Shown in pieces: positions 53,652 through 61,175 of a DNA stretch of 64,000 nt. The stretch is from Bacteroidota bacterium (GTDB taxonomy: Bacteria > Bacteroidota > Bacteroidia > NS11-12g > UBA9320). The stretch's first letter is position 1, and every line of letters starts with the position of its first letter. Both the position numbers and the translations under genes were made by a program. The notes under the pieces are model-generated. The model was not told the origin of the DNA and searched no databases. It saw only the letters and a program-made list of their open reading frames with translations. Where the stretch lies: assembly GCA_947468275.1 (NCBI GenBank), contig CANIKO010000004.1, forward strand, positions 62,001-126,000, read 5' to 3'.

Positions 53652-53951
53652 ATGAAAAAATTAATAATTTTATTAATTTTTGATTTTATTAATTTTGAGC
53701 TTTCAGCCCAAAATCAGAGGAAATATTTGCATGAAAATTATTTAGAAACAAAGAAAATTTCAGGCAATAATAATATGTTACTATTTACTAGTATATTTAG
53801 TAATATTTTAGGATATGGTAATGAACGTGGGGGGGGTGAATTCATTGGTTTGATAAACAATTGCCCCCCCCATAGGATAGATAGCCACCCACACCTAGTT
53901 TCTATTTATTTTTCCAATAAATTCCGAATGTTTTTCTTCTCATTTACTTAA
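53652..53951 (+). CDS. small exported ORF containing a G8...C8 hairpin
   Basis: 99 codons, beginning MKKLIILLIFDFINFELSAQ, a good signal peptide. The remaining sequence (HENYLETKKISGNNNML, FSNKFRMFFFSFT) has no recognisable domain. Eight G (53829-53836) and eight C (53864-53871) lie inside the frame. A one-base change in the G run puts a TGA directly after it or seven codons on, so the ORF can be switched off by slippage. It points into the HtrA-like/caspase genes 47 bp downstream. Real translation is uncertain. Confidence 0.45.
   Translation: MKKLIILLIFDFINFELSAQNQRKYLHENYLETKKISGNNNMLLFTSIFSNILGYGNERGGGEFIGLINNCPPHRIDSHPHLVSIYFSNKFRMFFFSFT
53829..53871. repeat. G8/C8 hairpin
   Basis: Eight G (53829-53836) and eight C (53864-53871) can pair around a 27-nt AT-rich loop, which is unusually stable in this AT-rich genome. 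It ends 127 bp before the HtrA-like start. It could be a slippage site, a transcript-ending structure or an mRNA element. Confidence 0.8.
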
Positions 53952-53998
53952 AAATATTTTAAAGTATTACATAATTAAAAACCTAACTAAAACTCAAA

Positions 53999-55471
53999 AT
54001 GAAAAAATCAATCTTAACAATCTCAGCGCTATTTTTATTAGTAGTTTATTCTTTTGCCCAATCTGCTTCAGCTGTATTAGAAAAATGTCTCGGAGCGGTA
54101 GTGACCGTTGCCGTTTATCAAACCGAACCTTTGGGTAAAATGACCTTAGGTATGCGTGGAAGTGTATCGGAAGATGCCTACAAACAAGCCCTCGACCTTA
54201 CTAATGCAAAAGGAAGCGGCTCTGGATTTATTATTAAAAAGAATGGTAAGTATTATGTGATTACTAATGCTCACGTGGTTGAATCTGCTTCAACTGAAAG
54301 TGGAAGTATTTATGTTTTCAGTATTAATCAAACAAAATACGAGTGTAAAGTTTTAGGTGGTGATTCATTTTATGATTTGGCTGTGCTTGAGTTTGTGACA
54401 ACTCCAGGTTCAGAAATTTCAACGGTAGAGTTTACCAAAACAGAACCGTTGGTAGGTGATAGAGTATTTGCCATTGGAAATCCCTTGGGAAGCTATCCTT
54501 ACAGTGTAACTGATGGAATTATAAGTGCTAAAAATCGTGCAAGAGGTGGACTAACAGGTAAGTTTGGATTTTTACAACATACTGCAACTATTATTTGGGG
54601 AAATAGCGGTGGGCCATTAATAAATGAAAAAGGTGAAGTGGTAGGTGTTAATTCTCAAATTGCTTTTGCAACAGCACCTGATGGATCTCAAGTATTACAA
54701 CAACAAATTAATTTTTCGTTGGAACCAAAAATTACCGAACGAATAATTACAGAAGTATTGAATAACAATGGACGTGTTAAGCGCTCTTATATTGGTCTTG
54801 AGGTTGCTCAAGCCTATAAAGTAGATGGTGAAAATTATACACTTCAGGATGAAGCTGCAAAAATATATGGAGTTATACCAGGTAGCAATGCCTACAGTTA
54901 TATGGGAAGTAAAATCGGTTATTTTATTACTAAAGTTAACGGTATAGCTACTCGTAATATTGAAGAAGTATTAGGCGAATTTGAAAAAATTGCCCCCAAT
55001 GGTAAAGTTGGACTTGAAATTAAATCACCTTCAGGAGCTATTGAAAATGTGAGCTTTACCGCAGGTACTTTAAGAAATATAGAATTGGATGCTATCGCAG
55101 GTTATGTATTGACTCAAATACCGGGTGTAACATTAAATACGTCTTATGGTCAAGTGGCTTTTGACTATAAAGAGGGAGGAAATCAATACACTCAAAAAGA
55201 AGATAAAAAGTTTTATCAGAATAAAAGAGGCGACGGTTCTTATGGAAAAACATACTTCGTACTATGTGGGGGTATTTATAATGAAAACAACCCTAACATG
55301 TGGAAAGTATTAACCTTAAGTCAATTGGGTGCAGCCATTAAATTGAGCGGTCTTAGCGGGGTATTTGATTATTATTTAAGTGATGCATCTAATCCTTCAG
55401 CTCAAGCTACTTTGTACCGCCAATATCTTTCAGGTGAAAGCACAATTATTAAATCAACCATTTACTATTAG
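53999..55471 (+). CDS. exported trypsin/HtrA-like serine protease with PDZ-like domain
   Basis: 490 residues. Signal peptide ends near residue 20 (VVYSFAQS). The protease domain (about 25-255) has the triad His92 (VITNAHVVE), Asp127 (FYDLAVLEF) and Ser203 (WGNSGGPLI), and GSGSGFII at 72-79. A degenerate PDZ-like domain follows (about 263-355; YIGLEVAQAYKV, GYFITKVNGIATRNIEEVLG, VGLEIKSPSG). The last about 130 residues (KFYQNKRGDGSYGKTYFVLC, SQLGAAIKLSGLSGVFDYYL) are not recognised. It is 39 bp upstream of a caspase-family gene, and both are exported, so they likely work together in the periplasm. Confidence 0.85.
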   Translation: MKKSILTISALFLLVVYSFAQSASAVLEKCLGAVVTVAVYQTEPLGKMTLGMRGSVSEDAYKQALDLTNAKGSGSGFIIKKNGKYYVITNAHVVESASTESGSIYVFSINQTKYECKVLGGDSFYDLAVLEFVTTPGSEISTVEFTKTEPLVGDRVFAIGNPLGSYPYSVTDGIISAKNRARGGLTGKFGFLQHTATIIWGNSGGPLINEKGEVVGVNSQIAFATAPDGSQVLQQQINFSLEPKITERIITEVLNNNGRVKRSYIGLEVAQAYKVDGENYTLQDEAAKIYGVIPGSNAYSYMGSKIGYFITKVNGIATRNIEEVLGEFEKIAPNGKVGLEIKSPSGAIENVSFTAGTLRNIELDAIAGYVLTQIPGVTLNTSYGQVAFDYKEGGNQYTQKEDKKFYQNKRGDGSYGKTYFVLCGGIYNENNPNMWKVLTLSQLGAAIKLSGLSGVFDYYLSDASNPSAQATLYRQYLSGESTIIKSTIYY

Positions 55472-55510
55472 TAGATTTTAGATATACGATTAAAGACTTA
55501 TAGATTTAAT

Positions 55511-57523
55511 ATGAAAAAATCACTCATCATTGTGGCCCTATTATTTGTAGCAATATTTGCACAGGCTCAAAGTAAAGTTGCACTAATTGTAGCCATCGGA
55601 AATTATGAACCTAACGGTGGCTGGAGCAGCATTAGTTCTCAAAACGATATACCATTAATAAAAGCAGCTTTGATTAAACAAGGATTTGCCGATAAAGATA
55701 TTCTTGTACTAAGTGATGCAGCCGCCACCAAAGATGGCATTATGAACGCCATAAAAACTCATTTGATTGGAAAATCTGCAAAAGATGGGATAGCTGTTTT
55801 TCATTACTCAGGTCATGGCCAGCAGATAATGGATAATAACGGTGATGAAATAGATGGTTATGATGAAGCTTTGGTTGCTTACAATGCTAAAGTCCGTTAT
55901 CAGCCTGGAGTTTATATCGGCCAAAATCACATACGTGATGAAGAATTGGGCGAACAGATGGATGTATTAAGAACAAAAATAGGCCCTAAAGGAAACGTGA
56001 TGGTTATATTGGATGCGTGCCATTCAGGAACTGGTACCCGTGGAGGAGGAAAACACAGAGGAACTGATAAACCATTAGAATCTGAAGGTTATGCGCAAAC
56101 TGTGAAAGATAAAAAAGCCGATAACAATGCCGTGTCGTCTAACCCAAGTGGCTCTGATAAAATGGCACCAATGGTTGGTTTTTTTGGAGCCAGTCCTCAT
56201 GAATTGAATTATGAAACAGAAGATGAAAATGGTAAAGGGGTTGGTTCATTAAGCTATGCATTTAGCAGAGTATTTGCCAATGCTGATAAAAATTCAACCT
56301 ATCGTGGATTATTTGATAAAATAAAAGTAGAAATGAGTGGTTTTGCACCACGCCAAACTCCGCAAGCCGAAGGAGACTTAGATTATACGATTTTAGGGGG
56401 TAAAATAGTTGGTAAGCAGGATTATTTTAAAGTTGATAAATGGAACGGGGACAAAGAAGTGGTGATAAATGGTGGCGAACTTTTAGGGTTATTTACTAAC
56501 ACTAAAGTAGCTTTTTACGATATAGATACCAAGGATGTGAGCAAAGCCAAACCTAAAGCCACAGGAAAAGTAACTTCAGCTACTTTTACCAATGCTACCG
56601 TAACTTTAGATGCACCGCTTGACAAAAATGCAGCGTTGGGATCATGGATTTTCGTAACCGAAAAAAACTATGGAAATCTTGAAATAAAAGTAAAATTGGA
56701 AGTAAGTAATGATGGATTAAAAAAGGCCATCATGGCTGAGTTTGCAAAATATCCTTTTATTAAAACTGTGAAAGACGGAGTTTCTGATATTATTGTAGAT
56801 GAAGGAAATACTCACAGCCGCGGTAATCAAATAAAACTAACTTCTTCTAATGATGCTATTCTTTTAGAAGAACCTGTGAACAGTAACATAGCTTTAACTG
56901 CTGAATCGGTTGTTGAAAAAGTAAAAACTTTCAGCCAGGCTTCATACATTAGAGGATTGAGTGTGACCGATGCTAAAATGGATGTAAGGTTTGAATTTAT
57001 TCCCATTGAAACCTTAAAAGAAGGAGAGAAGATAAAAGAAAAATCACGAGGAGATATTGCTTCCAAAACTGATGAAACCGGTGTAATGACTTTTAAAGTT
57101 GAGGAAGCTTATAAAATTAAAATAACCAACAACGGTACCAAACCGCTTTATTTTACCATTATTGATATTCAGCCGGATAACGTTATAAATTTAGTGGTAC
57201 CAAATGCCAGCACCGGCCGTTTGCCATTGGATTACAGACTTAATCCGGGTGAAACTAAAGAATTGGGCGATGATGATATTATTGTATTTTATCCTCCAAC
57301 CGGAAATGAAGTTTTTAAACTGATAGCTACCGAAACACCTTTGGATTTGTCATCCATTATTAAAACCCGCGGCGAATCAAGCCGTGGTGAAAAAGATGCC
57401 AATCCATTCTCTGTATTGTTTGCCGAAACTTACAAATCAGGCGGTAGTCGAGGCGGAGGAATGCCAAACGTGCCACAAGGAAGTGCCAATGTGTATTCCG
57501 TAACCTTTAAAATTGTAGAATAA
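55511..57523 (+). CDS. exported caspase-family (C14-like) protease with DUF4384-like domain
   Basis: 670 residues. Signal peptide ends near residue 20 (AIFAQAQS). The caspase fold (about 21-300) has catalytic His102 in HYSGHGQQ and Cys170 in VILDACHSGTG, with the metacaspase-type DEIDGYDEALV between. A middle region (about 310-520) is beta-rich. A DUF4384-like domain lies at about 530-615 (GTKPLYFTIIDIQPDNVINL, PLDYRLNPGETKEL, NEVFKLIATETPLD), and the tail is Gly/Arg-rich (SGGSRGGGMPN). It follows the HtrA-like gene on the same strand by 39 bp. Substrates are unknown; a proteolytic cascade between the two is my inference. Confidence 0.88.
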   Translation: MKKSLIIVALLFVAIFAQAQSKVALIVAIGNYEPNGGWSSISSQNDIPLIKAALIKQGFADKDILVLSDAAATKDGIMNAIKTHLIGKSAKDGIAVFHYSGHGQQIMDNNGDEIDGYDEALVAYNAKVRYQPGVYIGQNHIRDEELGEQMDVLRTKIGPKGNVMVILDACHSGTGTRGGGKHRGTDKPLESEGYAQTVKDKKADNNAVSSNPSGSDKMAPMVGFFGASPHELNYETEDENGKGVGSLSYAFSRVFANADKNSTYRGLFDKIKVEMSGFAPRQTPQAEGDLDYTILGGKIVGKQDYFKVDKWNGDKEVVINGGELLGLFTNTKVAFYDIDTKDVSKAKPKATGKVTSATFTNATVTLDAPLDKNAALGSWIFVTEKNYGNLEIKVKLEVSNDGLKKAIMAEFAKYPFIKTVKDGVSDIIVDEGNTHSRGNQIKLTSSNDAILLEEPVNSNIALTAESVVEKVKTFSQASYIRGLSVTDAKMDVRFEFIPIETLKEGEKIKEKSRGDIASKTDETGVMTFKVEEAYKIKITNNGTKPLYFTIIDIQPDNVINLVVPNASTGRLPLDYRLNPGETKELGDDDIIVFYPPTGNEVFKLIATETPLDLSSIIKTRGESSRGEKDANPFSVLFAETYKSGGSRGGGMPNVPQGSANVYSVTFKIVE

Positions 57524-57550
57524 ACTAAAAGATAAAGATTGATTTGCGTT

Positions 57551-57598
57551 ACCACCCGCTGAAGCATATAAATAAGCTTGCTTCACGGGTGGTTTTTT
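57551..57598 (+). terminator. strong intrinsic terminator after the caspase gene
   Basis: ACCACCCGCTGAAGC (57551-57565) pairs with GCTTCACGGGTGGT (57580-57593), followed by seven T. It closes the HtrA-like/caspase unit. Confidence 0.9.
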
Positions 57599-57646
57599 TG
57601 TGGCTTTTTGCCACAAATGCTCAAAATTCCTTTAACTATTTTTCAT

Positions 57647-57680
57647 AAAAAAAGCCCAAACTTTTGTTTGGGCTTTTTTG
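57647..57680. terminator. bidirectional intrinsic terminator
   Basis: AGCCCAAAC (57653-57661) pairs with GTTTGGGCT (57666-57674) around TTTT, with A-run on one side and T-run on the other. It serves the lipoprotein gene on the minus strand and backs up the caspase terminator. Confidence 0.9.
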
Positions 57681-57697
57681 TTTTTTTAAAGCTTTTT

Positions 57698-58060
57698 TTA
57701 TTGTTTAGTAAAAACAAATTCTTTATTGTTTCTTTTGAACCCTAAAGCCATTTCTGTTTCAGTACAATAACCTACATACCATACAGAGCGTCCTAAGGTT
57801 GCATCAACTTTTTCAAGACTATCAGAATTATTTAGCCATGCCCATGTTCCAAAAACCATTTGGCCATCGGAAGAACATATTTTTCCATCACTTCTAAAAT
57901 AATTATCTAAAGGAATCCCAGTGGTTGTTTTCCAATATTTATTAACCATCAAACTTTTGTTCAAAGTTTTGGTTGGAGTAGGGTCGGTGGTGCCTTTGTC
58001 TTTACAGTTTACTAATGCTAAGGTTAACGCCAGTAGGGAGATTGCTAATACTTTTTTCAT
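57698..58060 (-). CDS. small lipoprotein
   Basis: 120 residues. The lipobox reads LALVNC with Cys19 as the lipidated residue, followed by KDKGTTDPTPTKTLNKSL, a flexible linker. The compact domain (YWKTTTGIPLDNYFRSDGKI, MVFGTWAWLNNSDSLE, MALGFKRNNKEFVFTKQ) resembles small lipocalin-like or calycin folds, but I cannot name a family. A run of eight C on the plus strand (eight G in its own reading sense) lies 51 bp before the start, in the promoter region. Confidence 0.7.
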   Translation of the reverse strand: MKKVLAISLLALTLALVNCKDKGTTDPTPTKTLNKSLMVNKYWKTTTGIPLDNYFRSDGKICSSDGQMVFGTWAWLNNSDSLEKVDATLGRSVWYVGYCTETEMALGFKRNNKEFVFTKQ

Positions 58061-58110
58061 ATTTTATATATTTGATGGCGAATCACGTTTAAATTATTCG
58101 ATGATTTTTA

Positions 58111-58118
58111 CCCCCCCC
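58111..58118. repeat. eight-C run in a promoter region
   Basis: Eight C on the plus strand, eight G in the reading sense of the lipoprotein gene, 51 bp before its start. If it lies between promoter elements, length changes would alter spacing and expression; the promoter itself is not mapped. Confidence 0.8.
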
Positions 58119-58151
58119 ATACATGACATAAAAATGACAATTAAATTGGGA

Positions 58152-58169
58152 GTTAAAAACTAAAAGTTA
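58152..58169. repeat. second copy of an 18-bp dispersed repeat
   Basis: GTTAAAAACTAAAAGTTA is identical to 43733-43750, where it forms part of an inverted repeat. Here it is single, in the gap between the lipoprotein gene and the chitinase 3' end. Confidence 0.6.
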
Positions 58170-58272
58170 AAAATAATTGAAGGTTTAATTTTTAAATTTT
58201 AGCTGGGTAACAATGCGAGGATTTATGCAGTTGAATTATTTAAAACAGTGGGTTTTTTAATAATTCAAAAAA

Positions 58273-60615
58273 TCAATGTTGTTTTAATAATCTAATAAAA
58301 GTTGATCCCACATTAAGAAAATAGAGACCGGCTAATTCGTTTTCTATGGATATAGTATTGATACCATGGTGCAAATAACCGGACCGAATAGTCTTTCCGG
58401 TTATATCTGTTATGAAATAGAGTTCCATTGAAGTTCCTGAATAGTTTATTGAAAAAATGTCTTTAGAAGGATTTGGATAAACCACTAAATAGGATGATGG
58501 ATTAATTTTATTAATACCCAAATTAGCTATGGTATAACAATCCGATGTATCAACACAACCATTTTGAGTGACGATTACCGCATAACTTCCGTTTGCTTTC
58601 AAAATAAAAGACCGGTTAGTCTCACCATTAATGGGAGTAAAGCTATTTTTACAGTCAACCCATTGGTAAGTATCCCCCTTGGATGAAGCATTAAGAACTA
58701 AACTATCTTGAATTACTGAAACATCTATGGTATTGATGGTTAAATTTAACATAACCACACTATCACAACCATTAGCAGCACCACCCAAAATGCGGTATGT
58801 AGCCGAATCATTATTCTTCGTGTAAGTCTTTCCATCTATCCAGGTCAATGAATTGCAAGCTTTTTGATGATCGATACCAAAAGTGATTGGTAGAATTTTT
58901 AAATTAAGCGTCACAATGCTATCACAACTGCTTGAAGCGCCATTTGAAATGCGAAACGTAGCCGAATTATTGCTGGTTGTGTATGTTTTTCCATCTAACC
59001 AGGTCAAAGAATTACAGGTAACATGTGAATCAATTCCATAAGCAATTGGAAGGATAGTTAATTTGAGATTAACAATACTATCGCAACCATTGGCGGCCCC
59101 ACCTGTAATGTGATAAATAGCAGTATCATTGCTTGCTGTGTAAGTCTTTCCATCTATCCAAGTAATAGATTGACAGGAAGTTTGATTATCAATACCTAAA
59201 GCAATTGGAAGAATGTTTAATTTTAGATAAACGATACTATCGCATCCGTTTGCAGCACCACCTTTTATTTGGTATGTAGCAGTGTCATTGCTTGCTGTAT
59301 AGGTTTTTCCATCAATCCATGTGTACGAATGGCATTCGGTATGATTATCAATTCCTTTTGCGATTGGTTTAATTGTAAGGTTCAGAATTACTAAACTGTC
59401 ATTTCCGTTTTTATCACCTTTAATAATATTAAATTTTACTGTTTTTATACTTTTAGTATAGGTTTTACCATCTATCCATTTTAATGAACCACATGCTTTT
59501 TTAGTATCAATACCAAAAGAACCGAGATATGATTTATCTACTTTGCAATTCAGATAATCTTCCATAGCATTTGAGGATGAAGAATAACATAAAGTAGAGT
59601 ATCCGAGAGAATCTTCTTTAGAAATTGCACTCGATTTAAAGCCCATTATTTCAAGATAAAACTTGTAAAGTTTTGAGCGCAAAACTACTTTTTGGGTAAA
59701 GGCAGAGGAGGAATATGATCTGCATTCTAACCCTCCGTTAATGATATTATTGGTATGAGCAAAACCTTTATAATACATTTTAGAGGACGAATAAGCGCTG
59801 TCGTGTAACCATTGATCGTGCATCACCTGATGACACGAAGGCTTAGGACATTGGGGCATCATCCAAAACCAAATAGCACTTTTAAATGCTAAAACCCCGT
59901 TTTCTTGTAAAGAATCTGGATATTTTAACAATACATTTTTGTCGTTATAAATGAATTTACTGAATTGACCGTAGTTATAGTTCCATGATAATTGAATAGG
60001 ACCTCTTCCGTAATACCCAACGCTTGAATCCGGAGGATATTCGGCATGTGTTTGGGAGTAGGTACCTTTTCCATTGGTTTTAGTATATCCGACCTCATGA
60101 ACAAAGTACAAACCCCATTTTGCATAATCCCCAGCCGAACCTCCACCCACAGGAAATTCCCATCCTCCCGTTGTTTCTTTAGAAATATTGGCCAAAAAAG
60201 CGGCTAATTCACGCTTATTGTTTGTCTGAGAATTTTCATTGAGGAAATTTTCGAAATCAACAACTACAATGGTTTCAGGTGTTGAATTAGAATACCACCA
60301 GGAATCTACATCTGAATATTTATAAGTCTTTAAATTAGATTTTCTGGTGATGGTTATAAGCTGGCCCCAAACTCCTTTTTTAGTTCTTATTAGCACAAAG
60401 TAATCAGCCATTTCATTGGCGGCCTGATTGATATTTTTGTAGGAATAAAAATCGGAAGTGTAACCTTGCGGATGTGTTCCATAAGTTCCTGCTCGCCTAG
60501 GAAATAAAGAATCCCATCCTGAACTGGAAATTAATTTTTGAACACTATTCACTTGTGCATAGGAATTTAATGTAAGAAAACTGACATAAACGAAAAGTTT
60601 AATATTCAATTTCAT
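58273..60615 (-). CDS. secreted GH19 chitinase-like protein with five repeats and T9SS type A sorting domain
   Basis: 780 residues, signal peptide to about 20 (LTLNSYAQV). The GH19 domain spans about 120-345. The catalytic acid is Glu147 in SKETTGGW and the second acid Glu174 in GLYFVHEVG; YYGRGPIQLSWNYNYG and NNIINGGLECR are further family motifs. It should cleave beta-1,4 linkages in chitin or peptidoglycan-like polymers. Five 53-residue repeats follow (367-631), then an Ig-like domain (YQWVDCKNSFTPINGETNRS) and a sorting domain (VVYPNPSKDIFSINY, ELAGLYFLNV). The repeats may form a disulfide-bonded stalk. Confidence 0.9.
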   Translation of the reverse strand: MKLNIKLFVYVSFLTLNSYAQVNSVQKLISSSGWDSLFPRRAGTYGTHPQGYTSDFYSYKNINQAANEMADYFVLIRTKKGVWGQLITITRKSNLKTYKYSDVDSWWYSNSTPETIVVVDFENFLNENSQTNNKRELAAFLANISKETTGGWEFPVGGGSAGDYAKWGLYFVHEVGYTKTNGKGTYSQTHAEYPPDSSVGYYGRGPIQLSWNYNYGQFSKFIYNDKNVLLKYPDSLQENGVLAFKSAIWFWMMPQCPKPSCHQVMHDQWLHDSAYSSSKMYYKGFAHTNNIINGGLECRSYSSSAFTQKVVLRSKLYKFYLEIMGFKSSAISKEDSLGYSTLCYSSSSNAMEDYLNCKVDKSYLGSFGIDTKKACGSLKWIDGKTYTKSIKTVKFNIIKGDKNGNDSLVILNLTIKPIAKGIDNHTECHSYTWIDGKTYTASNDTATYQIKGGAANGCDSIVYLKLNILPIALGIDNQTSCQSITWIDGKTYTASNDTAIYHITGGAANGCDSIVNLKLTILPIAYGIDSHVTCNSLTWLDGKTYTTSNNSATFRISNGASSSCDSIVTLNLKILPITFGIDHQKACNSLTWIDGKTYTKNNDSATYRILGGAANGCDSVVMLNLTINTIDVSVIQDSLVLNASSKGDTYQWVDCKNSFTPINGETNRSFILKANGSYAVIVTQNGCVDTSDCYTIANLGINKINPSSYLVVYPNPSKDIFSINYSGTSMELYFITDITGKTIRSGYLHHGINTISIENELAGLYFLNVGSTFIRLLKQH
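58720..59514 (-). repeat. five 159-bp coding repeats in the chitinase
   Basis: Five copies start at 59514, 59355, 59196, 59037 and 58878 (minus-strand sense). Each begins GID and contains a Cys, (W)IDGKTYT, a variable strand, then GCDSIV and an ILPI-like end. Copies 2-5 have two Cys each, but copy 1 has GNDS where the others have GCDS, so it has only one. DNA identity is moderate, so the array is old rather than recently expanded. Confidence 0.85.
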
Positions 60616-60629
60616 AATATTACTTGCCT

Positions 60630-61082
60630 TTATACCGCTTGCTCTTTTTCCTTGGCTGCTTTACGATAAGGATAAGAATGAAATATATGTCGCCTTGCAA
60701 AACGGCCAGTGGTTCCTGAGTTTATCATTTTCATATACACATTTTTTGGAACGCCAAGGTATTCGTAAACACTTCCATTTTGAAAGAAAAATTTTAAAGT
60801 AATTCCTTTGTATTCCCAGTTTTCAATAGCGGCTTCGGTGGTCAATTCTGCGTACTCCTCGCTATTGGCAGCATGGGTTTCAGGCGATATACTTACCAAA
60901 AACTGATAGGCATCTATTATTTCTTGGCTTTTTATTTCAGACTCTGCCAATAGTGCGGCATCATGTTGCACTTTATCAGGATGCCATTCTTTAATAAGGC
61001 TTCGGTAGATTTTTTTTAGGTCGGCAAGACTCGTTTCTTTGGTGATACCAAATGTTTTTTGGCTTATTAGTTTTCTTCTCAT
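60630..61082 (-). CDS. DnaJ-domain protein fused to a KTSC domain
   Basis: 150 residues. A J domain at the N-terminus (about 9-66) with HPD at 34-36 in KEWHPDKVQHD would stimulate DnaK. The C-terminal part (about 88-142: YKGITLKFFFQNGSVYEYLG, VPKNVYMKMINSGTTGRFAR, then HSYPYRK) matches the KTSC domain, whose role is unknown; KTSC proteins are often linked to nucleic-acid or phage functions. The fusion is known to me in Bacteroidota but not characterised. Its own gene space, not in an operon with the neighbours. Confidence 0.8.
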   Translation of the reverse strand: MRRKLISQKTFGITKETSLADLKKIYRSLIKEWHPDKVQHDAALLAESEIKSQEIIDAYQFLVSISPETHAANSEEYAELTTEAAIENWEYKGITLKFFFQNGSVYEYLGVPKNVYMKMINSGTTGRFARRHIFHSYPYRKAAKEKEQAV

Positions 61083-61175
61083 TAATTTTTAAGGGATTGA
61101 ACAATTATAAATTGCTCTTTTAGAACTTATTTTTAGTTTTTGCAAAGCTAGACAATTGCCATGTTTAAATTGTAA

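Noticed and set aside
53999-57523. Protease pair as a cytosolic abortive-infection system
   Set aside because: Both proteins have clear signal peptides, so they act outside the cytosol; no sensor or nucleotide cyclase gene is nearby.
58720-59514. Repeat array as a possible CRISPR
   Set aside because: The unit is 159 bp, coding throughout, without short identical repeats and variable spacers.
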